45,942 nt of DNA, taken from contig JAAYTB010000052.1 of the NCBI GenBank assembly GCA_012523855.1, positions 1 through 45,942 of the forward strand, written 5' to 3'. The position numbers and the translations under genes are program-made. The notes under the pieces were generated by a model. It was not told the DNA's origin. It worked only from the letters and a program-made list of their open reading frames with translations, and made no database searches. Every line of letters starts with the position of its first letter. Positions within the stretch are counted from its first letter, which is position 1. Origin of the DNA: Clostridia bacterium (lineage in GTDB: Bacteria; Bacillota; Clostridia; Clostridiales; Clostridiaceae). This document shows, in pieces, positions 1 to 11,687 of this stretch.

Positions 1-481
1 CAAATTCTTTTCTTCCTGTCTTAGCTAAGGCCTTCACCACAGGGTAAGCAATAATTACATCTACACAGTGGTGGAACATTGTTCCTACTGCTACAATATA
101 GGAATTAGCATTGAATCCTAGCAGTGGTATTATCACTAAAGCTTCTGCTAATCCATGGAGAGGTGCAGTTATTAGAGCTACTTTTACATAGGAAACATCT
201 TTCTTTAAAAGCTGTGCCCCAAGAAGACCAACTAAAATATGGGTTGAAGCTCTAGCAACTACTGGGAATGGTGTCCCAGACATCTGAAAACCTATAGTAG
301 ATCCTATTCCAACCATAGCAGAAGCTGCTGGTCCTAAAAACATTGATAAGAACATAGGTACATGGGAAGCTGGTGTCATTGTAAAAGCTTCTCCCAATTG
401 TATCTTTGGCATTAAGATAGGTATTATGATAGTTAGACCTATTAATAAGGCTGTTTGTGTTAATTTTCTTACCTTTTCCAT
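1..481 (-). CDS. ECF transporter S component, NiaX-like (partial, 3' end outside window)
   Basis: This gene is cut by the left edge. Translating the minus strand from the ATG at 479-481 gives about 160 residues with no stop, starting MEKVRKLTQTALLIGLTIII. The sequence is almost all hydrophobic helices. It has the phrases TPASHVPMFLSMFLGP and MVGIGSTIGF, then a conserved-looking RASTHILVGLLGA segment. This pattern is that of the small substrate-binding (S) subunits of energy-coupling factor vitamin transporters, which work in the membrane with shared EcfAAT modules. The ASHVP...RA.TH layout recalls niacin-type NiaX proteins, but that substrate call is from memory of the family and is weak. A GGGGGG Shine-Dalgarno lies just upstream (minus strand of 489-494) and fixes the start. 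A niacin role would fit the pncB gene at 25.4 kb, although the two are far apart. Confidence 0.7.
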   Translation of the reverse strand, partial: MEKVRKLTQTALLIGLTIIIPILMPKIQLGEAFTMTPASHVPMFLSMFLGPAASAMVGIGSTIGFQMSGTPFPVVARASTHILVGLLGAQLLKKDVSYVKVALITAPLHGLAEALVIIPLLGFNANSYIVAVGTMFHHCVDVIIAYPVVKALAKTGRKEF

Positions 482-515
482 TTATAATCCCCCCATATGT
501 AAGTGTATATACAGC

Positions 516-544
516 AGTATACTATATGTGTATCTATTTGTAAA
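516..544 (-). promoter_or_regulatory. Sigma-A promoter of the ECF S-component gene
   Basis: Read on the minus strand, TTTACA (539-544) and TATACT (516-521) are separated by 17 bp. This fits a vegetative promoter about 35 bp upstream of the start codon. The -10 overlaps a short inverted repeat, TATAC-AGCA-GTATA (508-521), which could be an operator, but it is short and in AT-rich DNA. Confidence 0.55.
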
Positions 545-581
545 TATCCTTTTTTTCATGTAATTGTTTACTTTTCAAAAA

Positions 582-613
582 AATAATAATGGTGAATTTT
601 CACCATTATTATT
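582..613 (-). terminator. Rho-independent terminator of def
   Basis: A 15-bp perfect stem (AATAATAATGGTGAA pairing with its complement, 2-nt loop) is followed on the minus strand by a run of T. The def stop codon lies inside the stem, so termination follows immediately after translation ends. Confidence 0.85.
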
Positions 614-1070
614 CTAACTTATATATTTTTTTAGCCTTATCCACGTACATAATTCCATCTAGATGATCTATCTCATGACAGAAAGCTTTAGCAAATAGAC
701 CTTCAGCAGTATATACCACTTCCTTATTATTTGGAGTTATACCTTTTACCTTAACCTTCTTTGGTCTAACTACTTCACCTTCAAACCCCTCATAGCTCAA
801 ACATCCTTCTATACTTAGCTCTTTCCCCTCAGCTTCTACAATTTCAGGATTGATAAGTATAATTGGTTGGCTATCATTTCTTAAATCTATTAATATAACT
901 CTTTTAAGGACGCCAATTTGTGGAGCGGCAAGGCCTATACCATCACAATTGTACAAGGTATCCTTCATATCTTTAATCAATTCTTTAATATCCTTATCTA
1001 TCTTTTCTACCCTTTCACAAGGAGTCTTTAAAATTTTATCTCCATATTGAAGTATTTTTCTAATTGCCAT
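609..1070 (-). CDS. def: Peptide deformylase
   Basis: This cytosolic metalloenzyme removes the formyl group from the N-terminal methionine of nascent proteins. All three family motifs are present in order: GIGLAAPQIG (residues 44-53), EGCLS (88-92, with the metal-ligand Cys90), and HEIDH (132-136, two His ligands and the catalytic Glu). At 153 aa it is a compact deformylase of the length common in Clostridia. It stands alone between two terminators with its own promoter, so it is not part of the V-ATPase transcript. The ATG at 1068-1070 has no Shine-Dalgarno in the usual place. A GGGAGG lies upstream at 1121-1126, separated from the start by a 12-bp hairpin (listed separately). No in-frame alternative start with a better site was seen. 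Confidence 0.95.
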   Translation of the reverse strand: MAIRKILQYGDKILKTPCERVEKIDKDIKELIKDMKDTLYNCDGIGLAAPQIGVLKRVILIDLRNDSQPIILINPEIVEAEGKELSIEGCLSYEGFEGEVVRPKKVKVKGITPNNKEVVYTAEGLFAKAFCHEIDHLDGIMYVDKAKKIYKLE

Positions 1071-1080
1071 AATTACTATT

Positions 1081-1117
1081 AATTTAAGCTGTTCTTATCC
1101 TAATTACAGCTTAAATT
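1081..1117 (-). promoter_or_regulatory. Hairpin between Shine-Dalgarno and start codon of def
   Basis: AATTTAAGCTGT (1081-1092) and ACAGCTTAAATT (1106-1117) form a perfect 12-bp stem with a 13-nt loop. On the def mRNA the hairpin lies 10 nt before the ATG, and the only strong Shine-Dalgarno (GGGAGG, 1121-1126) is on its other side. Folding would bring the two to near-normal spacing. This is inference from geometry only. Confidence 0.5.
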
Positions 1118-1148
1118 TTCCCTCCCTACTTTTAATGCTTATATTTAT

Positions 1149-1178
1149 ATTATATACTATTTGAACTTTTGTCTACAA
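1149..1178 (-). promoter_or_regulatory. Sigma-A promoter of def
   Basis: On the minus strand TTGTAG (1173-1178) and TATAAT (1149-1154) are 18 bp apart. The -35 is the edge of the palindrome CTACAAGA-AAA-TCTTGTAG (1173-1191), a possible operator overlapping the promoter. Confidence 0.55.
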
Positions 1179-1220
1179 GAAAATCTTGTAGGGATAAAAG
1201 TTTTCCTCTTCCTATAGAGC

Positions 1221-1252
1221 AAGAAAGCTAACCCTGCCGGGTTAGCTTTCTT
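1221..1252 (-). terminator. Terminator at the end of the V-ATPase operon
   Basis: A 14-bp perfect stem (AAGAAAGCTAACCC with its complement, loop TGCC) begins three bases after the ntpD stop codon. The U-tract is short on both strands, but the position and strong stem support an operon terminator, perhaps acting in both directions. Confidence 0.7.
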
Positions 1253-1254
1253 TG

Positions 1255-1902
1255 CTAATTGTTTTGAGGCTGCAACACCATAGATTTAACCTTCATAAGT
1301 CTTATGATATTGGCTCTTTCATCTTCGTCTAACTTCATTTTTATATATTTTATAGTTTCCTCTAATTGTGGTATTGTGGCGTATTCTAGAGCATTTACTC
1401 TTCTTCTTGTCTTTTCTATTTCGTCGGCCATTAGCTGGCAAGATTTTTCTACCTCTGCTAGTTCTAAAAGTTTTGGCAGGATACCATAGAGTTTATCTAT
1501 AGCAGAATCCAGTTCCCCGGAAGTAGAAGCAAAGCCATAAGGGTATATGCTACCTTGATCTTCTCCCATCTGACGCTTAAAAGTCATCATTGGTACTTTA
1601 ACACTCATGATATTTTTGCTTGTAACTTCTAAGCCTATTCTTTCCTTAGGATACATTACAGCTTCTTCTAGCATCTCAGAAGACATCACAGCCCTTGCCA
1701 TCAAGAATTCATTAAGAGATCCTCCTAATTCCTTTTCCACATCTCTTCTAAGGCTATCATTGTATTTTACCAGATCGATAAATCTGCGCATGAACTCATC
1801 CTGCTTATCCTTTAAGAGCTTGTGTCCTCTAACAGCAGTAACCAGTCTCTTTTTAAGGTTAGTGAGCTCCATTCTTGTAGGATTGACATTAAGTCTAGCC
1901 AT
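1255..1902 (-). CDS. ntpD: V-type ATP synthase subunit D (central stalk)
   Basis: Subunit D forms the long coiled-coil shaft that turns inside the A3B3 catalytic hexamer and joins it to the membrane rotor. The product is 215 aa, normal for the family. It begins with the typical [17 protein letters not shown] segment and runs as charged, helix-forming sequence at both ends (residues 10-75 and 145-210), with a more globular middle. It is the last of nine ntp genes. It starts two bases after the ntpB stop, so it is translationally linked, and is followed at once by a terminator. Start: ATG with a GAGAGGATG site just upstream. Confidence 0.95.
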   Translation of the reverse strand: MARLNVNPTRMELTNLKKRLVTAVRGHKLLKDKQDEFMRRFIDLVKYNDSLRRDVEKELGGSLNEFLMARAVMSSEMLEEAVMYPKERIGLEVTSKNIMSVKVPMMTFKRQMGEDQGSIYPYGFASTSGELDSAIDKLYGILPKLLELAEVEKSCQLMADEIEKTRRRVNALEYATIPQLEETIKYIKMKLDEDERANIIRLMKVKSMVLQPQNN

Positions 1903-1904
1903 AC

Positions 1905-3287
1905 TTAATCATCCTCTCTCTCAGGAAGATACTTGTCAAGATATTCATCTCTGATTCTCTTAAGCTCAGTCCTTGGGAGTATGGTTAGAAGCTTCCAACC
2001 AAGATTTAGGGTTTCCTCTATAGTTCTGTTTGTAGTAAAGCCCTGGGATACATATTCCTTTTCAAAGGCTTCAGCAAACTTTGCATAGAGTTTATCTGTA
2101 TCTGAAAGGGCAGATTCACCAAGGATAGCGGATAATTCCTTAGCCTGCTTACCTTGAGCGTAGGCAGCAAAAAGCTGGTTCATAGTGTCTGCATGGTCAT
2201 CTCTAGTTTTTCCCTCTCCTATACCTTTATCCTTAAGTCTTGAAAGGGATGGCAGAACATCTATTGGAGGCATAACCCCTTTTCTATAAAGCTCCCTGCT
2301 TAGTATTATCTGGCCTTCTGTAATATAGCCTGTAAGGTCTGGGATTGGATGAGTCTTGTCTTCTTCTGGCATTGTAAGGATTGGAATCTGAGTTATAGAA
2401 CCTTCCTTGCCTCTTATTCTTCCTGCTCTTTCGTAAAGGTTGGCCAAGTCTGTATATAAGTAACCTGGGTAACCTCTTCTGCCTGGAACTTCTTTTCTAG
2501 CTGCAGAAACTTCTCTTAGAGCTTCTGCATAGTTTGTCATGTCTGTCATTATAACAAGGACATGCATCCCTTTCTCATAGGCTAAATATTCTGCTGTTGT
2601 AAGAGCCATTCTTGGTGTAGAAATTCTTTCTACTGCTGGATCATTAGCTAGATTCATAAATAAAACAGTTCTGTCTATTGCTCCAGTTTTTGTGAAGTCA
2701 TCTATAAAGAATTGAGCTTCCTCAAAGGTTATACCGATAGCTGCAAAGACAACAGCAAATTTTGAGTCTGAATTAAGAACCCTTGCCTGCCTTGTAATTT
2801 GGGCTGCAAGCTCTGCATGTGGCAGTCCTGAACCAGAGAAAACTGGTAGCTTTTGCCCTCTAACTAAAGTATTCAATCCATCTATAGCTGAAATTCCAGT
2901 TTGGATAAATTCATCAGGATAGTTTCTAGATACAGGGTTCATTGGTATTCCATTAATATCAGACTTTTTCTCAGCAATTAGCTTTGGACCATTATCCTTT
3001 GGTCTTCCAAGTCCATCAAATACCCTTCCTAGCATATCTTCTGAAAGGGAAATTTCTAAAGGTCTACCTAAAAACCTTGCCTTACTGTCCCTTAAATTTA
3101 TACCAGCTGGACCTTCAAAAAGTTGAACTGCAGCCTTATCTCTATTTATTTCAAGAACTCTACCACGACGAATTTCTCCGTTAATAAGTTCTATTTCAAC
3201 CATTTCATCAAACTTGGCACCTTCAACTTGGTCAACTACCATCAATGGGCCAACTACTTCTTTAACGGTTTTATATTCCTTAAGCAT
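1905..3287 (-). CDS. ntpB: V-type ATP synthase subunit B
   Basis: Subunit B is the regulatory, nucleotide-binding but non-catalytic partner of A in the soluble V1 hexamer. The 460-aa length is standard. The site where a P-loop would be reads [14 protein letters not shown], lacking the GKT lysine-threonine, as expected for B. The conserved [14 protein letters not shown] and [19 protein letters not shown] segments are present. The ATG at 3285-3287 overlaps the ntpA stop by 8 bases and has a GGAGG site inside the end of ntpA, so the two are coupled to give equal amounts of A and B. Confidence 0.96.
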   Translation of the reverse strand: MLKEYKTVKEVVGPLMVVDQVEGAKFDEMVEIELINGEIRRGRVLEINRDKAAVQLFEGPAGINLRDSKARFLGRPLEISLSEDMLGRVFDGLGRPKDNGPKLIAEKKSDINGIPMNPVSRNYPDEFIQTGISAIDGLNTLVRGQKLPVFSGSGLPHAELAAQITRQARVLNSDSKFAVVFAAIGITFEEAQFFIDDFTKTGAIDRTVLFMNLANDPAVERISTPRMALTTAEYLAYEKGMHVLVIMTDMTNYAEALREVSAARKEVPGRRGYPGYLYTDLANLYERAGRIRGKEGSITQIPILTMPEEDKTHPIPDLTGYITEGQIILSRELYRKGVMPPIDVLPSLSRLKDKGIGEGKTRDDHADTMNQLFAAYAQGKQAKELSAILGESALSDTDKLYAKFAEAFEKEYVSQGFTTNRTIEETLNLGWKLLTILPRTELKRIRDEYLDKYLPEREDD

Positions 3288-5052
3288 CTGCTATCCCTCC
3301 TTCACTGATGAGTTTCTCCACTGCTGCCTTTACCTCTTCAGCAACAGCATCCATCCTATCTATGTCAGTTTCCGGGATATATTTAGCTCTAGCAATCTTA
3401 TCTCTTTCTTCTAAGGCTAGTATATCCTTTAAGTATACACCAGCTTCTAGGGCCTTATTTGCCAAGTCTTCAAAAGATAGAACTAATTGAAGCATCTTGT
3501 ACTGTTTAGCAAAGGAGGCATAAGAGTCAACTTCATGGAAAGCATTTTGCTGCAAGTAGTCTTCCCTTATGGATCTTGCAATTTCAAGCTTTAATTGATC
3601 CTTTTCAGAAAGGGCATCATAACCTACTAATCTAACTATTTCTTGTAGTTCCGCTTCTTCCTGCAGCATTGCCATAGCTCTTATTCTCAGTTTAGTCCAG
3701 TTTTCTCCTATATTCTCATTCATCCAGTCACTAACCTTTTCTAGATACAAGGAATAGGAATTTAACCAGTTTATAGCTGGGAAATGTCTTCTATAAGCCA
3801 GCTGTGAATCTAGGCCCCAGAAAACCTTAACTATTCTTAGTGTAGCCTGGGTAACAGGCTCTGAAAGGTCTCCTCCTGGAGGTGATACAGCACCAATTGC
3901 TGTTAAGGCACCTTCCCTATCTCCTTCACCTAGACAAATAACCTTTCCCGCTCTTTCATAGAACTCTGCAAGTCTTGAGCTAAGATAGGCTGGGTATCCT
4001 TCCTCACCTGGCATTTCTTCAAGTCTACCAGACATTTCTCTAAGAGCCTCTGCCCATCTGGAAGTGGAGTCTGCCATTAGGGCTACAGAATAACCCATAT
4101 CTCTGAAATATTCTGCTATTGTAATACCAGTATAAATAGAAGCTTCTCTAGCTGCCACTGGCATATTAGAAGTATTTGCAATAAGCACTGTTCTTTTCAT
4201 TAAGGATTCTCCTGTTTTAGGGTCCTTAAGCTCTGGGAATTCGTTAAGAACGTCAGTCATTTCGTTACCACGTTCACCACAGCCAACATAAACAACTATT
4301 TCCACGTCTGCCCATTTAGCCAACTGATGCTGTACTACGGTTTTACCACTACCGAAAGGTCCTGGAACACAGGCAGTACCACCCTTTGTTACTGGGAAGA
4401 AAGTGTCAATAACTCTCTGTCCTGTAACCATAGGAGCCACAGGATTTAACTTTTGCTTTATTGGTCTAGCCTTTCTAACTGGCCATTTCTGCATTAAAGT
4501 AACTTCTTTATTACCTTTAGAAGTCTTAACTTCTGCTACCCTATCTGTTACCTTGTAGTCACCTTCTTGAATATATGTAAGCTCACCTTCAACACAATAA
4601 GGAACTAAGATCCTGTGTTCAATTACTGAAGTTTCTTGAACTACACCAATTATATCTCCAGGAGCCACCTTGTCTCCTACCTTTTTTCTAGGAGTAAAAT
4701 GCCATATTCTATCCCTGCTTAAAGGATTAACTTCCACTCCTCTATCAAGAAAGTCACCAGTTTTATCCCTCATAGCATCTAATGGTCTTTGAATACCATC
4801 AAACATGGATTCTAATAATCCTGGGCCAAGTTCTACACTGAGGGCCTCTCCTGTAGTATAGACTGGTTCCCCTGGTCCAAGACCTACAGTATCTTCATAT
4901 ACCTGAATGGAGGCTTGATCTCCCCTCATTTCAATAATTTCACCTATAAGACGTCTGTCACTAACTCTAACAACGTCATAAACACTTGCGTCCTCCATAC
5001 CCTCTGCAATAACAAGGGGTCCGGAAACCTTGACTATTTTACCCGTCTTCAA
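3280..5052 (-). CDS. ntpA: V-type ATP synthase catalytic subunit A
   Basis: This is the catalytic subunit of the V1 head, which hydrolyses or makes ATP coupled to ion flow through the membrane ring. The 590-aa product has the Walker A motif GPFGSGKT at residues 231-238. The insert typical of V/A-type A subunits (about residues 110-200, containing [21 protein letters not shown]) comes before it. [20 protein letters not shown] and the [20 protein letters not shown] segment follow. The start codon is TTG (5050-5052) behind a GGTAGG-rich site; no better start is in frame. It sits between ntpG and ntpB as in Enterococcus hirae. Confidence 0.97.
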   Translation of the reverse strand: MKTGKIVKVSGPLVIAEGMEDASVYDVVRVSDRRLIGEIIEMRGDQASIQVYEDTVGLGPGEPVYTTGEALSVELGPGLLESMFDGIQRPLDAMRDKTGDFLDRGVEVNPLSRDRIWHFTPRKKVGDKVAPGDIIGVVQETSVIEHRILVPYCVEGELTYIQEGDYKVTDRVAEVKTSKGNKEVTLMQKWPVRKARPIKQKLNPVAPMVTGQRVIDTFFPVTKGGTACVPGPFGSGKTVVQHQLAKWADVEIVVYVGCGERGNEMTDVLNEFPELKDPKTGESLMKRTVLIANTSNMPVAAREASIYTGITIAEYFRDMGYSVALMADSTSRWAEALREMSGRLEEMPGEEGYPAYLSSRLAEFYERAGKVICLGEGDREGALTAIGAVSPPGGDLSEPVTQATLRIVKVFWGLDSQLAYRRHFPAINWLNSYSLYLEKVSDWMNENIGENWTKLRIRAMAMLQEEAELQEIVRLVGYDALSEKDQLKLEIARSIREDYLQQNAFHEVDSYASFAKQYKMLQLVLSFEDLANKALEAGVYLKDILALEERDKIARAKYIPETDIDRMDAVAEEVKAAVEKLISEGGIADA

Positions 5053-5086
5053 GTTACCTACCTACCTTCCTTTATCATCTATAAGA

Positions 5087-5407
5087 CTATTCCTTATTAT
5101 CTAAAATATTTACACCAACCGCTTTTTCCACGTTATCCCTGATTTTTTGTAGTCCTATGTTAAGGCTTCCTTGATTGCTTGGTATTAAAATTATTGAAGG
5201 TAGCACAGAACGATTGTATCTGGCTATAGTTTCTTCAATATTTTTTGCCACCTGCTCAGTTATGAAGATAACAGCATATTCATTTGCTGCCAATCGATCT
5301 ACAGTCTTTCTAGCTTCTTCTTCTTCATAAACTGGGAACACCTCAATTCCTATGGCTTTAAAGGCTAAAACCGAATCCTTATCTCCAACAACAGCTATCT
5401 TATACAT
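5087..5407 (-). CDS. ntpG: V-type ATP synthase subunit F (NtpG)
   Basis: This small central-stalk subunit binds D and the rotor. The 106-aa protein starts [20 protein letters not shown], a typical Rossmann-like first strand and helix, and contains [14 protein letters not shown] and [11 protein letters not shown] placed the start at the ATG at 5405-5407. The reading frame is open 57 bases further upstream, but that extension lies inside ntpC and would add 19 residues absent from the family. The chosen ATG overlaps the ntpC stop in ATGTATAA, an arrangement that supports re-initiation by the same ribosome. The name follows the E. hirae ntp order; other schemes call it AtpF. Confidence 0.9.
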   Translation of the reverse strand: MYKIAVVGDKDSVLAFKAIGIEVFPVYEEEEARKTVDRLAANEYAVIFITEQVAKNIEETIARYNRSVLPSIILIPSNQGSLNIGLQKIRDNVEKAVGVNILDNKE

Positions 5408-6401
5408 AGTTTTCACGCAGCCTTTCTCTAATAACCTCTCCATCAATGCCATTAATCTTACCAACCATTATTATCCTGATAAGTTTAATTTCATTTTCCT
5501 TGGCAAAAATATAGGCAATTACAGGCTCAGGCCCAAAGCTTACATACTTAGCATCCTTCATAATTTTCACAATATAATCATCTGTAAGTTTTTCTAAACT
5601 GTTTAGGGAACCTGTCTTTATGTAATCTTCCACACCAAGCCTTAATGGTTCGATATAATCTGCGTAAGATAGTTTTCCTGCAATGCTTTCTACATTATCC
5701 ATCAGCAAGGAAATAAGGTTATCCTTATCAGTATTTCCACCTTCTATAAGTACTTCTTTCAGAAATTTCCTATCCTTATTCTGTTTTTTAACCCTTATCA
5801 AGGATTTAACATTGGTAAGATCAATCTGGCTTCTAACATAGTTTTCTACAAAGCGGTTTTGAATTTCTTTTGCTATATCCAGCATATGCCTAAACATATA
5901 TCTATCTGTGATTATGTCAATTCTTTGAGGGTCCTTTGTGCTAAGAAAGTCCCTTTGGGCTTCCTCTATGGCGCTGGCCATAATTTTCGGCAAATCACTA
6001 TAAGTTTCATTTAATACTGCAGCCTTCAATTTATCTAATTCTACCATTCCAATAGGAAGCAAAAGCTGAGAAAAATCTTCCTTTAAAGTCTTAGCCTTAA
6101 GTAATACTTTTATGTTGTGATAATCATATCTTACACTCATAACATCTACTACGGACTTTTCAGGACTAATTTCATACAAGAGTTTATAAACTCTTTTAAG
6201 TTCGGCACTTAACATTTCCTCGTAGTCCTCAGCCCTTTTTACTTGAGACATATGAGCAGCATACTCAGATTCCTGCAGTACCTTCACTGCTTCCCATGGA
6301 CTATTACTGTCTATCATCCTATCTAACTTTGCCTTATCCAGTAATCGGGTTTCCAGAACTCTGAGTCTTGGTATAACACTAGTAAATACCATATTGTTCA
6401 T
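5400..6401 (-). CDS. ntpC: V-type ATP synthase subunit C
   Basis: Subunit C (NtpC, related to eukaryotic subunit d) is the funnel-shaped socket between the c-ring and the D/F shaft. The 333-aa product is all helical in appearance, opens with [19 protein letters not shown], and has the repeat-like [15 protein letters not shown] and [20 protein letters not shown] segments seen in V-ATPase C/d proteins. Start: ATG with GAGGAGGG ten bases upstream. The end overlaps ntpG by 8 bases. Confidence 0.92.
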   Translation of the reverse strand: MNNMVFTSVIPRLRVLETRLLDKAKLDRMIDSNSPWEAVKVLQESEYAAHMSQVKRAEDYEEMLSAELKRVYKLLYEISPEKSVVDVMSVRYDYHNIKVLLKAKTLKEDFSQLLLPIGMVELDKLKAAVLNETYSDLPKIMASAIEEAQRDFLSTKDPQRIDIITDRYMFRHMLDIAKEIQNRFVENYVRSQIDLTNVKSLIRVKKQNKDRKFLKEVLIEGGNTDKDNLISLLMDNVESIAGKLSYADYIEPLRLGVEDYIKTGSLNSLEKLTDDYIVKIMKDAKYVSFGPEPVIAYIFAKENEIKLIRIIMVGKINGIDGEVIRERLRENYV

Positions 6402-6445
6402 TTACTGCCCTCCTCAGTTACCGAAAGAACTTATTTACTCGTTCT

Positions 6446-7045
6446 TTATCCAAATAATATATTAGCCACTTCATTTTCCAAGTTATCCTTGGCTGAATCT
6501 ATTAGAGCCTCGAAAGTATAGTTTATATCTATTTTTCCTTTCTCAACTATAAATCCTCCAGCAAAGTCTCCGTATTCAGAGCTTAACTTAAGATTAGCAT
6601 TTTTACCTTCTGAGCTTAAAATCTTATTAACTTCATCCAATAAAGACTGATTAATTATATTAGCATCATCTTTAGATATTTTAATCTTTTCATCTCCCTC
6701 TAAATCAAGAGCAATTAAAGTGTTTTTCACAAAGTTTAGGTACTGCTCTATAGGAAGTGTTCTCATTTTAGTTAAAGCTTGATCGAATACTTTTGAAATA
6801 AGCTGCTGTTTAGCAGCTAGCTTTCTATTTCTTACTTCTATAGTTGCAGAAGAAATAATTCTTTCTTTTTTAAGGGATGCATCCTTTTGAGCCCTTTCAA
6901 TCATTTCTTTCTTTTCACTTTCTGCCTTGCTTATACTTTTGGAAACTATTAAAGTTTCCTCTTCAGATGCAGCCTTTAAGATTTCATCTCTTTCATTCTC
7001 TGCATCTTTAATTATCTTATTAATAAGAACATTTATATCAGACAT
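6446..7045 (-). CDS. ntpE: V-type ATP synthase subunit E (peripheral stalk)
   Basis: Subunit E pairs with the small stalk protein at the start of the operon to form the outer stator that holds the A3B3 head. The 199-aa protein has a long charged N-terminal helix (roughly residues 1-85, rich in Glu, Lys, Ala and Ser) suited to a coiled coil. A small mixed C-terminal domain follows, with the YGDFAGGFIVEKGKIDINYTF segment that is recognisable in the family. It lies between ntpK and ntpC, as in the E. hirae operon. Confidence 0.9.
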   Translation of the reverse strand: MSDINVLINKIIKDAENERDEILKAASEEETLIVSKSISKAESEKKEMIERAQKDASLKKERIISSATIEVRNRKLAAKQQLISKVFDQALTKMRTLPIEQYLNFVKNTLIALDLEGDEKIKISKDDANIINQSLLDEVNKILSSEGKNANLKLSSEYGDFAGGFIVEKGKIDINYTFEALIDSAKDNLENEVANILFG

Positions 7046-7078
7046 TCCTTCACATCCTTAAAATTGATTATATCAGCT

Positions 7079-9526
<2,448 letters not shown>

Positions 9527-9540
<14 letters not shown>

Positions 9541-9853
9541 TAGTATTCACTATCCTCTCAATTACCATGTTTACAGCCTTATCAAACTCAACACCAGTTA
9601 AATTCAATATAGCTTCCTCTTCCTGACTTCCTTTTTCTTTTATAGGTGCTGCTTTCTGCTCTCCTTCTTTAACGGCAGTGTCCATTATGCTAACAACCTG
9701 ACTATTAGCCTCAGCTATAATTCTTGTATATTCCTCTTTAGCCTTTTCTTCAGCTTTTTTTATAATTTCTTTTCTATCAGCCTGAGCCTTATTAACTATT
9801 TCTTCAGCCTGATTTTCTGCATCTTTTAAACTATTAATAACTTCAAGTGCCAA
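9527..9853 (-). CDS. ntpF: V-type ATP synthase peripheral-stalk subunit (G/H type, NtpF)
   Basis: This is the first gene of the operon. The 108-aa product is a charged amphipathic helix throughout, rich in Glu, Lys, Ala and Gln (ENQAEEIVNKAQADRKEIIK, then a second heptad stretch). It is the size and character of the small stator subunit that coils with NtpE. The start is TTG at 9851-9853 behind AAGGTGGTGAT. No ATG is suitably placed. The identification rests on composition and operon position more than on specific residues. Confidence 0.85.
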
Positions 9854-9941
9854 AGTATCACCACCTTTTTCTACAATTCATAATATACATATATAAATTA
9901 ATGCTTTACATAGTATTCATTACAACTTTGTCCTAGTATCT

Positions 9942-9970
9942 ATTATAGTGTCTATATGAATAAATTTCAA
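9942..9970 (-). promoter_or_regulatory. Sigma-A promoter of the V-ATPase operon
   Basis: On the minus strand TTGAAA (9965-9970) and a consensus TATAAT (9942-9947) are exactly 17 bp apart. This leaves a leader of about 80 nt before the TTG start of ntpF. No riboswitch-like structure was recognised in that leader. Confidence 0.7.
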
Positions 9971-9992
9971 TGTATTTCCCTTCCATTTACCT

Positions 9993-11687
9993 TCAGCTAG
10001 GTATAATTTCTTCATAATAAAAGGTTTTCACTGGAACTTTTTCATTTTTATATACCAAGAAACACTTCTTATAGTCCACTATATCATTTGATATAAATTT
10101 ATTAATATCTATACTATATCCTTGTATATATATTCCCTTAGTTGTAGCTATATTATATTCATTAATGAGTAATTCTTTGATGACTTTTTCTTCCTCTTTA
10201 GATGCATTCTTGTCTAAGAAATCAGGTAGCCATGACTTTTTGTTAATGGTAAAGTAATCATATTTGATAATGTCCTTTAAAACAGTAAGATCATCTCCTA
10301 TGGTCTCCTTATAAAACTCTATAAATATCCTATAATATTCTACTCCAGAAATACTCCTATTAAAGTATCCCTTCTTCTGAAAAAACTTTGCTAGTGACAA
10401 GAAAAAATCAAAAGCACTATTAAAGTTAGCCATTAAATAACTTAATATATTATTGAAATTGCCACTATTATAGTATTTATCTACTATTGTTTCTACCTTT
10501 TTTAGAATTAGTAATTCCTCATAAGAAATATCATTATTTCTTATGATTTCATAAGGAGGATAGGGTGAGTAGACCATTCCCCATTGTTCTTCTTCCTCCT
10601 TCATCTTTGACCCCTTTAAGAGCTTTAAAAAACCTAATTGTATTACATGTGGACCAAAGCTATAAACCCTATTAAAGGATTCTTTGAAAGATTCAAAACT
10701 TTCACCGGGCAAACCTGCTATTAAATCTAGGTGAAGGTGTATATTGTTAGCAAGGCATAGCTCCTTTACCCTATGGCCTAGTTTTTCTAAATTCATTGTC
10801 CTAGTAATATTCCGAACAACTTGCTCATTGGTACTTTGAACACCTATTTCAAATTGAAATCTTCCCTTAGGGACAGAGCTTAATAGCTCAATATCTTCAT
10901 CAGTAAGAAGATCTGCTGATATTTCAAAATGAAAACAGGTACTGCTATCTACTTCCTTAAGGTATTGCCATAGTTTACGAGCATAATCTCTATTGGCGTT
11001 AAAGGTTCTGTCTACAAACTTAACCAGAGCCACTCCCCTTTCCATTAGTAGAGTAAGCTCTTCCTTTACCAAGTCTAGTTCCCTAAATCTAACCCCTCTT
11101 ATAGTTGAAGACAGGCAATACTTACAATTAAAAGGACAACCCCTGCTGGCTTCATAATAAATAATTTTATTTTTAAATTCCAATTCATCTCTATAAGGAA
11201 AAGGTAGCCTATTCATATCCAATAAATCAAAATTACTCTTTCCTTTTATATTTCCCTGGCCATCCTTATACAAAAGCCCAGGAATTTCTTCAATACTTCC
11301 TCTATTTAGCTTATATAAGACGAACTGCCTGAAAGGCTCTTCTCCTTCCCCTTCTATTAAATAGTCCCCATCTACACCTTGTAAAAATTCTTTTCCATCG
11401 TAGGATACCTCTGGCCCTCCATATAAGATCTCTATATTTTTGTTTACCTTCTTTATTAATGTAGAGAGTTTTATAACCATTTCAATATTCCATATGTAGC
11501 AGGAGAAGGCTATCACATCTGGTTTTTCCTCCATGGTAGCCTCTAAAATATTTTCTAATTGATCATTTATAGAAAACTCCTTAATTAGGCATTGGTATTC
11601 TAAGTTCTTGCTATATTCCTTTAAGTACCTAACCGCTAAATTAGTATGAACATATTTAGCGTTTAATGCTGTCAATACTAGTTTCAT
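9993..11687 (-). CDS. B12-binding-domain radical SAM protein (DUF4080 type)
   Basis: The 564-aa protein has an N-terminal cobalamin-binding-like domain (about residues 1-140: LVLTALNAKYVHTNLAVRYL, FSCYIWNIE, YGGPEVSYDG, EGEGEEPF). A radical SAM core follows, with CPFNCKYC at about residues 184-191, giving three Cys for a [4Fe-4S] cluster. An extended C-terminal part matches my memory of DUF4080 proteins. The substrate is unknown. I chose the ATG at 11685-11687 because it has an AGGAAAG site and matches the family N-terminus MKLVLTALNAKYVHTN; a longer reading would start inside the upstream gene. The start overlaps the methyltransferase-like gene by 32 bases, so the two are probably made and used together. 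Confidence 0.85.
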   Translation of the reverse strand: MKLVLTALNAKYVHTNLAVRYLKEYSKNLEYQCLIKEFSINDQLENILEATMEEKPDVIAFSCYIWNIEMVIKLSTLIKKVNKNIEILYGGPEVSYDGKEFLQGVDGDYLIEGEGEEPFRQFVLYKLNRGSIEEIPGLLYKDGQGNIKGKSNFDLLDMNRLPFPYRDELEFKNKIIYYEASRGCPFNCKYCLSSTIRGVRFRELDLVKEELTLLMERGVALVKFVDRTFNANRDYARKLWQYLKEVDSSTCFHFEISADLLTDEDIELLSSVPKGRFQFEIGVQSTNEQVVRNITRTMNLEKLGHRVKELCLANNIHLHLDLIAGLPGESFESFKESFNRVYSFGPHVIQLGFLKLLKGSKMKEEEEQWGMVYSPYPPYEIIRNNDISYEELLILKKVETIVDKYYNSGNFNNILSYLMANFNSAFDFFLSLAKFFQKKGYFNRSISGVEYYRIFIEFYKETIGDDLTVLKDIIKYDYFTINKKSWLPDFLDKNASKEEEKVIKELLINEYNIATTKGIYIQGYSIDINKFISNDIVDYKKCFLVYKNEKVPVKTFYYEEIIPS

